Below are positions 35,281 to 47,552 of a stretch of 64,000 nucleotides of DNA, one piece after another. The notes beneath the pieces are model-generated. The model was given only the letters and a program-made list of their open reading frames with translations, made no database searches and was not told the DNA's origin. The DNA comes from Sorghum bicolor. Taxonomy: Eukaryota > Streptophyta > Magnoliopsida > Poales > Poaceae. A program made the translations under genes and the position numbers. Every line of letters starts with the position of its first letter. Positions within the stretch are counted from its first letter, which is position 1. The stretch is from contig NC_012871.2 of assembly GCF_000003195.3 (NCBI RefSeq), positions 11,333,997-11,397,996 of the forward strand, read 5' to 3'.

Positions 35281-38200
35281 CAAGCCGACACAACAGTGAA
35301 CTTCTTCTTGACGTATGACCCTTGGTTATGATCCTGCCGTAACCATGGAGTATCCTCATTGTTTAACAGAATGCTTGGGTCTTTGTTGACTATGAAGGGC
35401 GGAATTCGATCATCCCTTTCGTAATCGCCTGACATGTCTGACTTTTCCTCAATTCCGACAATGTTTCTTTTCCCAGAAAGGACAATGTGGCGCTTTGGCT
35501 CATTGATGATTGAGTGGTCATCATTTTTTCCTCTCTTTGGTTTCGTAGACATATCTTTGACATAGAACACCTGACTCACGTCTGCAGCAAGGACGAATTG
35601 TTCGTCTTTGAACCCACTATTGTTAAGGTCCACGGTTGTCATCCCATACTCCTTGTCGACTGTTACCCCACCTCCGGTCATCTTCACCCATTGGCACCGG
35701 AACAAAGGAACTTTAAAATTAGCTGCATAGACTAGTTCCCATATGTCTTCTATGCGTCCATAATATGTTTGCCTGTTCCCATTTGGATCCGTGGCATCCA
35801 CGCGTACACCACTATTTTGGTTGGTGCTCCTTTTATCTTGGCCAACTGTGTAAAATGTGTTACCATTTATCTCGTACCCTTTGTATGTGATGACATGCCA
35901 TGATGGTTGCCTGGCCAACAAATAAAGCTGCTCATCAATGTTTTCATCACCTTGACATTTTTTGCGCAACCAATCGCCAAAAGTTTCCATGTGCTGACGC
36001 ATTATCCAAGCTTCATTCTTCCCGGGCCACTGGGACCGTAGGTAATCTTTGTGTACCTCAACATATGGTTCCACCAATGAGGAGTTCTGGAGAACTGTGT
36101 AGTGTGCTTTATTGAAGTAATCGTTTCCCGTACCAATATATGTTTTCTTCCCAAGTGTTCCCTTTCCGCTGAGTCTGCCCTCGTGTCGAGATTCAGGAAT
36201 GCCAATTGGGTCAAGGTCTGGAATAAAGTCAACACAGAACTCTATGACCTCCTCTGTTCCGTAGCCCTTGGCAATGCTTCCTTCTAGCCGGGAACGACTA
36301 TGGACATATTTCTTTAGGACACCCATGAATCTCTCGAAGGGGAACATGTTGTGTAGGAACACAGGACCGAGAATACGAATCTCTTTGACCAGATGAACTA
36401 GGAGGTGTGTCATGATATCGAAGAAGGATGGAGGGAACACCAACTCAAAGCTGACGAGACATTGAACGACATCATTCTGCAGAGTAGCTAGTTGCTCTGG
36501 ATTGATTGCCTTCTGAGAAATTGCATTGAGGAATGCACATAGCTTTACGGTGGCTAGACGTACGTGTGGAGGTAGAATTCCTCTTAAAACGACCGGCAGC
36601 AATTGCGTCATTAGAACGTGACAGTCATGGGACTTCAAGTTCAGGAATTTCTTCTCTGGCACATTAATTATTCCCTTGATATTGGAGGAGAATCCAGATG
36701 GGACCTTGATGCTGCTAAGACATTCAAACATGCTTTCCTTCTCTTCTTTGCTCAGAGTGTAGCTAGCAGGGCTTAAGTAATGACGTCCATCATCTGTCTT
36801 TTCTGGATGCAGGTTGTCTCGTTCTTTCATGCGCTGCAAGTCTTGTCGTGCTTCAAGTGAATCCTTAGACTTCCCGTAGACACCCATGAATCCGAGCAAG
36901 TTCACACAAAGATTCTTTGTCAGGTGCATCACGTCGATCGCGTTGCGGACCTCTAGGACATTCCAGTAAGGTAGCTCCCAAAATATGCATTTCTTCTTCC
37001 ACATGGGTACGTGTCCCTTAGCATCCTTGGGAATAGGTTCGCTGCCTCGTCCCTTTCCAAATACCACTTTTATATCCTTGACCATTTCGAGTACATCATC
37101 CCCGGTTCGATTGAGAGGTTTGGTCCGGTGGTCTGCCTTGCCTTTAAAATGCTTGCCTTTCTTTCGTACTGGGTGGTTCACAGGAAGAAACCGACGGTGG
37201 CCAAGGTACACGACCTTTCGACATTTTTTCAAAAATACACAGTCAAGGTCTTCATAACAATGTGTGCATGCATTATATCCCTTGTTTGACTGGCCTGAAA
37301 GATTACTCAGAGCTGGCCAATCATTGATTGTTACAAACAGCAATGCTCGTAGGTCAAAGTGCTCTTGTTTGTACTCATCCCACACGCGAACTCCTGGTTT
37401 GCTCCATAAAAGTTGAAGTTCCTCAACTAATGGCCTAAGGTAGACATCTATGTCATTGCCAGGTTGCTTCGGTCCTTGGATAAGCACCGGCATCATAATA
37501 AACTTCCGCTTCATGCATAGCCATGGAGGAAGGTTGTAGATACATAGAGTAACTGGCCAAGTGCTGTGACTACTGCTCTGCTCACCGAAAGGATTCATAC
37601 CATCTGTACTTAAGGCGAACCGCAAGTTTCTAGCATCATTTGCAAAATCTGAGAATTCTCTGTCTATCGCTCTCCACTGGGATCCATCGGCAGGGTGTCT
37701 CAGCATATTGTCTATCTTACGGTCTTCTTTATGCCACCGCAACAACTTTGCATTGTCCTTATTTCTGAACAGACGTTTTAATCGTGGTATTATAGGAGCA
37801 TACCACATAACCTTGGCTGGAATTTTCTTCCTATGACGTTCTTCACCCTCAACATCGCCAGGATCATCTCGCCTAATCTTATACCGTGATGCCTTACATA
37901 CTGGACATGCATCCAAATTCTCGTATTCCTCCCCACGGTAGAGGATGCAGTCATTAGGACATGCGTGTATCTTCTGGATTTCTAATCCCAAAGGGCAGAC
38001 AACCTGTTTTGCTTCACACGTAGTGGTGGGCAATTCGTTGCCTTTCGGAAGCATCTTTTTTATGATCTTCAATAACTGCCCAAATGCCTTGTCAGATGTA
38101 CCATTCTTTGCCTTTCATTGCAGCAATTCTAGTGTGGTACCCAGCTTTTTTTGCCCCTCTTCAGCGGTGGGATATAGCGATTTCCTGTGGTCCTCTAGCA

Positions 38201-38657
38201 TGCGCTCGAACTTGGCTTTCTCTTTATCACTTTCACATTCTCTTTGTGCATCACGGATGGCATCACCAAAAGCATCATCGCCCCGATCATCTTCTGCCGC
38301 CACCTCTTCTTCATTATCTCCCCCCATTGCAACATCATTGAAGCCACCGTACTGAGCAATAATATTGGCATGGTCCAATTCTTCTTCTTCTTCTTCTTCT
38401 TCACCTTCATCCATTATAATCCCGCTTTCTCCATGTTTGGTCCAACAAATATAGTTTGGTACGAAACCAGACTTTAATAAGTGTGAATGAAGAGTTCTTG
38501 AGTTAGAATATTCCGTCAAATTCTTGCACACGGCACATGGACAGCACATGAAACCGTCCCTCTTATTTGACTCGGCCACACTTAAGAAATAGTGCACGCC
38601 ATTAATGAACTCTTCGGAGCGCCGATCGGCATTATACATCCAATTACGTGTTACCAT
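35280..38657 (-). pseudogene. TNP2-type CACTA transposase with one nonsense codon (CACTA-B)
   Basis: Same frame and domains as 13384-16764. It is broken only by TGA at 38115-38117 where CACTA-A has a TGG tryptophan codon (after LELLQ). The C-terminal site that is a stop in CACTA-A is lysine here, so this copy reads from 38114 to its natural TGA at 35280. The break lies after about 180 residues, upstream of the catalytic core; the downstream frame of about 930 codons stays open with an internal ATG. The poly-Glu tract is one codon shorter. Confidence 0.9.
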
Positions 38658-38747
38658 CTGCATTAAAGATAACATATATATTATGAAAACCATGCACACA
38701 TATAGTTTCTCATCTTATTGCACAACATGTCTAAGATACATAGTTGA

Positions 38748-39276
38748 TTAATTTAGAAAAGCTTGGCTACAACAAATACAATCGCAACTAGCATTAAAAA
38801 AAAACAAAACTAAAATGCACTTAAGCAACATAATTAGTTCGCGTCCGATCCCAACTATAATAGATAGATCATTCGCTTGATCAACATCATTGAACTTCTT
38901 TCGTCGGCTCACTGCCTCACCACCTTCAGCCTCAACCACCTGTGCAAAAGATTTCTTAATGTGTTCAATGTATTCTTCCTCCCAGTACCAACCTGTACAT
39001 CCGCCGGTACCGTCCCACTGAAATTAAAAGAGAGAATCAAAAGTTTAATTAATATCATTTAAAAAAATATGCACATATATAAGCAAATGTCTGGAAATAA
39101 CTCACATTACGATCTGGACACTTGTAGAATATACGACCCTTGTTTACTCCCTCTTTCGACACTTTGTACTCCATCAAAATCTTCTGCCCACACTTGCCAC
39201 AAGTAATGAGAGGGAGTTCCGGACGGTATCGCTTTTGAACCCGTTGAGAGACGGAAGACCCGGTCACGGTTGCCAT
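38748..39276 (-). CDS. Small GRF-type zinc-finger protein (CACTA-B)
   Basis: Exons 39106-39276 and 38748-39017, the same gene as at 16901-17380. The four GRF cysteines and WYWEEEY are retained. A T-run in the coding strand (38802-38810) is two bases longer than in CACTA-A, which changes the C-terminus. The frame passes the CACTA-A stop and ends 16 residues later at 38748, giving about 146 residues. This shows the tail is length-variable and perhaps unimportant. Confidence 0.72.
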
Positions 39277-39777
39277 CTACTATCCATACTCAATTTTAAA
39301 ACAATTATAAATTCCACATTTACTAGTAAACATGTATGATACAATGGACATTATATGTAGTAATAAAAATAAATCAAGTGATATTAACAAACCAATTAAT
39401 TTGAACTATCCTACTTTCTATGATCATAAAAATATACTATAATTCATTCTTGCAAAATATATTAAAACTAGGTCAACCATGAAATATGATATATATATAT
39501 GGATACTAATTCATGTGAATGATTCAAAATAACAAAGTGGATTTGAGCTAAAAAATGATGGGAACATCACAAGCCAAAAACAACATGAAAAAGACAAGAA
39601 AGGCTGAAGTTAGTCACCTCTAAGCGCGAAGAGACGATGACGGAGTCGAAGAAGATCAACGATGGGCGTTGGAGATGAAGAACAAATGAAGAACAAGCAA
39701 GAAGAAGCTCCAAGAACAACAATGGTGCTCTCGGTTTCAAATGGGCAGAGGGGAGGAGGGAGCCGGCCTATAAACCA

Positions 39778-40026
39778 GACCTTTAGCACCGGTTCAGAGC
39801 AAAAACCGGTGCTAAAGGGTTACCTTTTAGCACCGGTTTGTAACACAAACCGGTGCTAAAGGGTTTGCCTCGGCCCGTGGCTCTGGCCGGTGCTAAAGGG
39901 ACCCCTTTAGCACCGGTTCTGGTTAAAAACCGGTGCTAAAGGGTCCCTGCCCCGACAGCACATGTCAGTAGCCGTTGGGCAGGACCCTTTAGCACCGGTT
40001 TGTCACACGAACCGGTGCTAAAGGGG
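39778..40026. repeat. Right subterminal hairpins of CACTA-B
   Basis: The same TTTAGCACCGGTT inverted pairs as 17883-18130, with isolated substitutions. Confidence 0.87.
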
Positions 40027-40280
40027 TCTTTAACCCCGGGCCGCAAAAAGGCCGAGGTTTTTGGCCATTTTGGGCATCGACCAATGCCTCATTCTGTAGT
40101 AGTGTAAGTGAATTAAGAACAAATAAAGGGGGTCTCGATGGTTTAAAACAACTAGAATTTGGCTTATTTACAAACCCAATGAAATAAATCATGAGTCGGA
40201 GTTGAATATGAGGATTGTTTACCTTCTGGTTTGCGCACTCTTATCTCACACTCATGTGAGCCTTCGAAAGCAGTAATCCA

Positions 40281-41158
40281 GATTGTATCCAGAGGAGGGA
40301 CCAGTGCCAAAGGCACCGGCGGCTCCATTCGCACTAGTCGACATAGTGCGTTGCTCGAAGTAGCGGACCACAGTCGGTGCAGGAAGATGTTCGCAGTGCA
40401 GTCCCGCGAACGGCCACCAGGAAGAAGACGAAGACGCCGTAGTCGATCTCGATCCGCGCGGACGTCCACCAGGAAGAAGACAACGAACTCGCCGATGAGC
40501 AGTCGCGGAAGACGCTCCCCAAAAAACCTGATTGCCCGCAACACCCGAGCAGGAGTCTCGTTGCAAGGCGTCGGGTTCCGGAGGCCTGCTCTCCCGATCT
40601 CTGTGCACGCAGAGGTTCGGAACGGGAATGGACAGAAAGCAACTCGACAGGAGAGAGAGGACTGAATGTGTTCTCGCTAGTATGGAAAGAGTGAGTGCGT
40701 ATGTAATATATAGGCCTCAGGAGGAAACGTCTGATTGATGACAATTAATCTCATTTAATTGCCATAAACCGAGTCAATCAATTAGCAATTAATTGCCATT
40801 AATTACACAACGGTCAGATCCCATTTTCCTCCCTTTCCTTATTCACCACGCATGTGCCACGTCACGTATGGTCTGGTCCTCGTGTGCCACGTCACGCTCG
40901 CTCGTCTCGACCTAGACAAGACAATACAAGACACGTCACGCCACGGCTCGACGGCGGCGGCGGCGCGCACGTGTGGCACCCCTTCACCCTCCCTCAACTT
41001 CTCCATAGGGGCTAACAAAGACCACCTATTTAAGTTGAGTTAACACATGGTCAATCATCAATATGGTACTAAACTATTTTCATTATAGCATTAATTATGG
41101 GCCCTTGAATTAATCATCAAATATAATTATGGGCTAAAAAGGCCCATTATATTCAACC
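40281..41158 (-). mobile_element. Truncated Copia 3' LTR
   Basis: Matches 24025-24902 (offset 16256). The outer ~173 bp of the LTR are missing; the LTR is fused directly to the CACTA-B right flank at 40280/40281. Similarity with the other copy continues into the interior as far as 41200. Confidence 0.88.
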
Positions 41159-41200
41159 CACCTATTTCTAGGGCACATAAGAAAAGCTCTCGAGTTTCCA

Positions 41201-41697
41201 TGTCGTTTCATATACCAGTCGTTTCGGTGGAGACTGTTAAGTTGAACTTCCACCTAGAGTACAGACTACACTTAGCCACAACTTGAACAATGGACTATGC
41301 CTTGAATTGCAAGTTTTGTGTGATATAAGTTTCATCTACACTCATAACTGATACCGGGTTGCATGAACATCCCCTCTGGTTGAAACATATAAGTCATACT
41401 TCTGGTCCATTCATGAGTATCTAGAGATCACCCAAAATCTCATAGACTGTGACTAGCAGTCAAACTCATATAGGTGTATTCCTTAAAGATGTTCTGTAGG
41501 ACAACATCTATCGCTTCACAAGCCGCTTTGGAATACATTAAGGTATATAACCAGCCTTCCTTAGAGACTTAGGAAAGAAGTGCAATTGAGATGAGTTAAG
41601 TAAAGGGTCTTTCCTCACAATCTACTTCTGGCTTGTTTCACCATTCTACTTCACGGGATCTCCGATCACATAGAACAGGTTGCCACCATGGTAGACC
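41201..41697. other. Copia 3' untranslated interior
   Basis: Lies between the RNase H stop and the 3' LTR. No ORF. Its left limit (41200/41201) is where similarity to the copy at 24944 ends. Confidence 0.6.
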
Positions 41698-44600
41698 TCA
41701 CGTGGGTCTCAAACCCATCTCACTCGATGCACTATCTATCACATTACGTGATAGTCCCTTTGTGAATTGATCTGCCAGATTCTTGGACGTATGAACATAG
41801 TACAATGCTATAACTCCAGAGTTTCTCAATTTTCTGACAGTCTTCAAACGCCGTTTGACATGCCTAGTAGACTTCATGTTGTCCTTAGAACTGTTGACTT
41901 TAGTGATCACTGTTTGATTGTCACAGTTCATGGAAATAGCCAGCACAGGTTTTTCAACCACCGGTAGATCCATCAGGAGTTCACGACGCCACTCGGCCTC
42001 AGCACCGGCGGTGTCTAATGTTGTGAGTTCTGCTTCCATGGTTGACTTCGTTAAGATAGTCTGCTTGCAAGACTTCCATGAAACAGCGCCACCTCCAAGT
42101 ATAAACACATATCCACTTGTGGCCTTTAACACATCAGCATCAGATATCCAATTTGCATCACAATAACCCTCTAATACCTTCGGGTATCCGGTATAGTGAA
42201 TGCCATAGCTCACTGTACCTTTCAGATAGCGCATCACTCTCTCAAGAGCTTGCCAATGAATATCTCCCGGATTTGACACAAACCGGCTAAGTTTGCTCAC
42301 TGCAAACGAGATATCAGGCCTCGTGGCACTAGCAAGGTACATCTATGAGCCTATAATTTGGGAGAATCTTAGTTGATCACTTGCTATTCTTCGATTTTTC
42401 CTCAATAGCACACTAGGATCATAAGGCGTAGGAGCAGATTGACAGTCACTGTACCCAAAGCGACTTAAAATCTTTTCCACGTAGTGGGACTGCACAAGTG
42501 TAATCCCACCATTGCCTTCTCTTGAAAGCTTAATGTTTAGAATAACATCAGCTTCTCCCAAATCTTTCATCTCAAAGTTATTAGACAAAAAGTCTTTAAC
42601 TTCCTTGATCACAACAAGGCTTGTCCCAAAGATCAGTATGTCATCCATGTACAGACAAAGGATCACACCTTCACCCCCACCAAACCGATAGTACACACAT
42701 TTGTCAGCTTCATTAACAGCAAAGCCGGCAGAAGTTAAGGTTCTGTCAAACTTCTCATGCCATTGTTTTGGAGCTTGTTTTAGGCCATAAAGGGATTTTA
42801 ATAACTTACATACCTTGCCCTTTTGACCACTTGTTACAAATCCATCAGGCTGATCCATATAGATCTCTTCCTCTAACTCTCCATTTAGGAAAGCTGTCTT
42901 CACATCCATCTGATGAATGAGAAGACCATGGGAGGTAGCCAAAGACAGTAACACTCGAATTGTGGTCAAACGGGCAACAGGTGAATAAGTATCAAAGAAA
43001 TCTTCCCCTTCTCTTTGGGTATAACCCTTAGCCACAAGCCTAGCCTTGTACCTCTCAATAGTACCATCAGGCCTAAGCTTTTTCTTGAACACCCATTTAC
43101 ACCCTATAGGTTTACACCCATAAGGTCGTTCAACCACTTCCCAAGTTCCATTAGACATTATAGAATCCATCTCATTCCTTATTGCTTCCTTCCACAAGTC
43201 AGCATCAGGAGAGGAAAATGCCTCTTTAATGGTTGTTGGGGTATCATCTACGAGGTACACAATATAGTCATCTCCAAAAGACTTCACTTTTCTTTGTCTT
43301 TTGCTCGTTCGAGTGACTACATTATCATCCTCCTCAGGATAGTGAACATGGGGTTCCTCAGATTGTTCTATCGGAATAAATTGCTCATGGGAGTTTATAG
43401 ACTCATGACTAGAAATATTAGGTGTACTTTTCATAGAAAACTCACTTTCAAAGAATGTTGCATCTCTAGATTCCATTATAGTAACAACATGCATATCTGG
43501 TACTCCAGAGTTTATAATTAAAAACCTATACCCTATGCTGTGAGTAGCATAACCAAGGAAAATACAGTCAACTGTCTTAGGTCCGAGTTTGCGTTTCTTG
43601 TTTATTGGCACATTCACTTTAGCCAAACAACCCCAAGTACGCAAATAGGAGACATTTACTCTTTTCTTTTTCCATTCCTCAAATGGTGTGATTTCTTTAT
43701 TCTTTGTAGGAACTCTATTTAGGACATGACTCGCTGTCAATATCGCCTCACCCCACCATTCCTTAGATAGACCCGAAGTCTCTAACATGGCGTTAACCAT
43801 CTCAGTTAGAGTACGGTTCTTTCTTTCGGCAATCCCATTGGACTGTGGTGAGTATGGCGGTGTCCTCTCATGAATAATTTCATGTTCTACGCAGAAGTGA
43901 GAAAAATCACTTGAAAAATATTCTCCACCACGATCGGACCTTAAGCGTTTAATTTTCCTCTCAAGTTGATTTTCTACTTCAGCTTTATAGGCTTTAAAAT
44001 ATTGTAATGCTTCATCCTTTGTTTTAAGAAAGTACACATGACAAAATCTAGTACAATCGTCTATAAAAGTGATGAAGTATCGTTTACCACCTTTAGTCAA
44101 CTCACCATTTATCTCGCATAGATCGGAATAGATTAGTTCTAATGGTGCCAAGTTCCTCGCCTCCGCAGCCTTGTGAGGCTTGCGAGGTTGCTTGGCTTGC
44201 ACGCATACATGGCACTTAGAACCTTTGACTAAATTAAATTTCGGAATTAAATTCATATTTGCTAGCCGCGTTAAACAACTATAATTAACATGACAGAATC
44301 GCGAATGGCAAATATTCGACTCATTCGAAATCACAGTATGGTTCACGATTTTATTACATACATCATGCATGGATAAGTGGAATAAGCCTCCGCAATCATA
44401 ACCTTTACCAATAAAAGTTCCAAACTTTGAAAGTATAACTTTATTGGCCTCAAAGACTATTTTGTAGCCATCTCTACAAAGCTGTGAGCCGCTAACTAGA
44501 TTCTTTTTGATGGAGGAGACATGCTGCACGTTCTTCATCAGCACTGTCTTTCCCGAAGTGAACTTCAGAATGACCGTATCAACACCAAGAACACGCGCAT

Positions 44601-45627
44601 GAGAGTCGTTCCCCATTAGTAAGGCTCCAGTGTTGCCGGCCTGATAAGAAGAAAATAAAGAGATGTCAGCACACACATGAACATTAGCCCCAGTATCCAT
44701 CCACCACTCAGGTGAATGACAGACTGAAAGAACAGTAGGTAAATAATTACCATACCCAGATGTTCCTCCTTCAGCCTCGCCAATGACCATGTTTACTGAC
44801 TTTTTCTCTTCTCGTTTAAATTTGCGGTCTGGACAACCACTCGCCCAGTGGTCATCGCTACCGCAAACAAAGCAGCCACCATCTGCCTTTTTCTTCTTAA
44901 AAGTTGCAGTTTGTTTTGGCTTTAGGTTTGCTCCTTGCTTGTTCTCTTGCTTGTTCTTTTTCTTATTACGGAATGCGAATTGCTTTTTCTTCTGCACCAC
45001 ATTGGCACTAGAAGACTCAACGCCTTTCCCATGTGTATCTTTTGCTCTCGCCTTCTCAACATCAAGAGTCCCCATGAGTTCAGCAAGACCAAACTCTTTC
45101 CTCTGATGTTTTAGAGAAGTAGCAAAATCCTTCCAAGAAGGTGACAGCTTAGCGATTATACCGCCGGCCTCAAACTTTTCAGGCAATACACAAGGAAATT
45201 GTTCTAGTTCCTTAGCTAGTGTTTGTATCTCATGTGCTTGTTCACAGAACGGCTATCCACCATCTTGTAATCAAACAATTGTTCCATGAGGTACAGCTCG
45301 CTACCAGCATCAGAAACCCCGAACTTGGCCTCAAGCGCATCCCATAATTCTTTAGCCGTGGTGCAAATAATATAGTTGTCGACATACTTTTTATCGAGCG
45401 CACTTATGACGGCGCCTCTGAAGAGGTTATCAGCAGCCATGAATGTTTTCTCCTTCTCAGAAGTAAACTGTTCCGGCTTCCCCTTCGCGACGTCATAGCA
45501 ACTCATAGCAGTCAACCACAGTATCATTCTCGCGCGCCACCGCTTATAGTTTGAACCATCGAACGCATCCGGTTTTAACGCAGCAGCAAAACCACTAACA
45601 GAAAAATACCTAATATCAGGTTTTTAG
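41698..45627 (-). pseudogene. Copia gag-pol polyprotein, disrupted
   Basis: Domains on the minus strand in order: gag (UBN2-like, about 45620-45000), a CCHC zinc knuckle (CFVCGSDDHWASGC), aspartic protease (WWMDTGANVHV), integrase (YSDLC, RSDRGGEY and AERKNRTL supply D, D and E), reverse transcriptase (LYMDDILIFG) and RNase H ([11 protein letters not shown], then STMEAEL). Damage: a frameshift near 45240 in gag and an in-frame TAG at 42343-42345 between reverse transcriptase and RNase H. No initiating ATG or primer-binding site is seen between gag and the LTR; the frame begins a few codons from the LTR edge, so the leader appears deleted. Not functional as it stands. Confidence 0.92.
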
Positions 45628-45629
45628 AA

Positions 45630-46499
45630 TGTTAGAAATTTAGACATTTTAATGTTTGATTTAATCCAGAAAATTACCTATAAAATTGCGGTGGCATATA
45701 TGTGTACGTGTGCAATTTTATCACTACTCAGATTAGAGATAAACATTGCAAGAACTACTGCAACTACAGCAGACATACTGAAAGTAAAAAACAATCGTTT
45801 AAGATTGTACCCAGAGGAGGGACCAGTGCTGAAGGCACCAGCGGCTCCATTCGCACTAGTCGACATAGTGCGTTGCTCGAAGTAGCGGACCACAGTCGGT
45901 GCAGGAAGATGTTCGCAGTGCAGTCCCGCGAACGGCCACCAGGAAGAAGACGAAGACGCCGTAGTCGATCCAGGTGTCTCGTTGCAAGGCATCGGGATCC
46001 GGAGGCCTGCTCTCCCGATCTCTGTGCGCGCAGAGGTTCGGAACGGGAATGGACAGAAAGCAACTCGACAGGAGAGAGAGGACTGAATGTGTTCTCGCTA
46101 GTATGGAAAGAGTGAGTGCGTATGGAATATATAGGCCTCAGGAGGAAACGTCTGATTGATGACAATTAATCTCATTTAATTGTCATAAACCGAGTCAATC
46201 AATTAGCAATTAATTGCCATTAATTACACAACGGTCAGATCCCATTTTCCACCCTTTTCTTATTCACCACGCATATGTGCCACAAGACACGGCTCGGCGG
46301 CGGCGGCGCGCGCGTGTGGCACCCCTTCACCCTCCCTCAACTTCTCCATAGGGGCTAACAAAGACCACCTATTTAAGTTGAGTTAACACATGGTCAATCA
46401 TCAATATGGTACTAAACCATTTTCATTATAGCATTAATTATGGACCCTTGAATTAATCATCAAATATAATTATGGGCTAAAGGCCCTTTATATTCAACA
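45630..46499 (-). mobile_element. Copia 5' LTR
   Basis: Starts TGTTAGAAATTTAG and ends TATTCAACA, 870 bp, followed by TSD TGCCT. Compared with the LTR at 23852-24902 it lacks two internal blocks, near 45971 and near 46275, and has scattered substitutions. The insertion is therefore not recent. Confidence 0.88.
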
Positions 46500-46504
46500 T
46501 GCCT

Positions 46505-46775
46505 CGCCTACATGAATATAAATACACACCAAATGTTTCCAAACTAAAGGTGACAAATTTGAAGTGATTCTTTTATCACCAACTAAGGCATCCCTTTTAT
46601 AGGAGTGGCATAAAAAAGAACTCATAGAGAACCTTTTGCTCGCTCCTCGAAAAAAAACAAAAAAAATATAACTTCTAGCTCTGCCCTGAGTATCATGTGC
46701 GTGGAATGAAAGAAGGCAAAGAGCTTACTATGGAAATGAGAGGCATCAAGAAATAAGAAAGCACGAGGGAAGCTT
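46505..46775 (+). repeat. Degenerate repeat module, downstream half
   Basis: Continues the module interrupted at 23846. The text CGCCTACATGAATATAAATACACACC, a TATA-like stretch and TGGAAATGAGAGGCATCAAG parallel 49585-49850 and 47930-48205. Confidence 0.7.
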
Positions 46776-47260
46776 GGTCACGGCATTGAAGCTTGGTCTC
46801 GTTGTATTTTTTTACTCCGATTAACATGACAAATTACTTTGCTGAAATAATGTTTGGCGAAGAGACCCCACTGCTTTTTACTCAACAGATTTGTTAGGAC
46901 TGCTTTTACTCGACATTATTAAACAAAAGGATTGTTTAACAGTCCAACAAAAGAATCTTTTAAACAGTCAGAAAAACAGTTTAAATAGTGTGTTTAAATC
47001 GTCATACATTTATTTCTTAAGGTGGTTGGTGTTATCGGTGACCTCTAAAAATCAATTTCTAGAGATAGATCTAAAAAAATTAAATACACTTTAAAAATTG
47101 TTGAACTCTGCATCTAAAACTAATTGGAGCGGTTATATATATAATTAGAATTGAAACTCAAAGGAATATATTAAATAAAAAATTCAATAGATTTATTAGC
47201 AAACAAGTAGGAGTGCAATGAAAAATGCATTATAGTGGGATTCAGCACGTATTCATATGT
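46776..47260. other. Non-coding region
   Basis: AT-rich sequence; no gene or recognised element. Confidence 0.4.
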
Positions 47261-47268
47261 GTCATGAC

Positions 47269-47544
47269 TAGGAATGAAAACGGATCGGATACGAACGGAT
47301 ACCACTGATATCATATTTGTTTTCATATTTTTGGTCGGATTCGGATTCGAATACGGATAATATCAACAATGTTGGATAAGATACGATTGGATGTCGACAT
47401 CATAAATATACGATTCAAATATTCGGATACGGATACGGTATCAGATATTAAACATTCGAACTCGGATACGGACAGATCTCAACCTCTCTAAACGAATTCG
47501 GTCTCGAATACGGTCGGAAAATATCCGTACCATTTTCATCCCTA
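47269..47544. mobile_element. 276-bp hAT-type MITE with 8-bp TSD
   Basis: Flanked by GTCATGAC at 47261-47268 and 47545-47552. Inverted ends are TAGGAATGAAAACGG and CCATTTTCATCCCTA. The interior is rich in CGGATACGGATA phrases. The 8-bp TSD indicates the hAT superfamily. Non-coding. Confidence 0.9.
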
Positions 47545-47552
47545 GTCATGAC

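Larger units (their letters stand above)
26603..40104 (-). mobile_element. CACTA-B: 13.5-kb sister copy of CACTA-A
   Basis: Termini, TAA target duplication (26600-26602 and 40105-40107), gene order and flanks are the same as for CACTA-A, so it was copied with its surroundings. The size differs because the 679-bp array has three units rather than two, one internal hairpin was lost, and AT runs vary. Over alignable parts only scattered substitutions are seen. The transposase carries a nonsense codon at a different place from CACTA-A. Confidence 0.93.
40281..46499 (-). mobile_element. Copia (Ty1-type) LTR retrotransposon, defective
   Basis: Minus-strand element with a truncated 3' LTR (40281-41158), 3' interior, a damaged gag-pol frame (41698-45627) and a 5' LTR (45630-46499) followed by the TSD TGCCT (46500-46504). 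The gene order protease, integrase, reverse transcriptase, RNase H is Copia-type. The matching TSD and the intact 3' LTR end lie at 23847-23852, beyond the duplicated segment. Confidence 0.9.

Noticed and set aside
5315..40104. CACTA-A and CACTA-B as two independent transpositions
   Set aside because: Both have the same TAA target duplication and share flanking sequence on both sides (4992-5314 and 18209-18384), so they were copied with the surrounding DNA.
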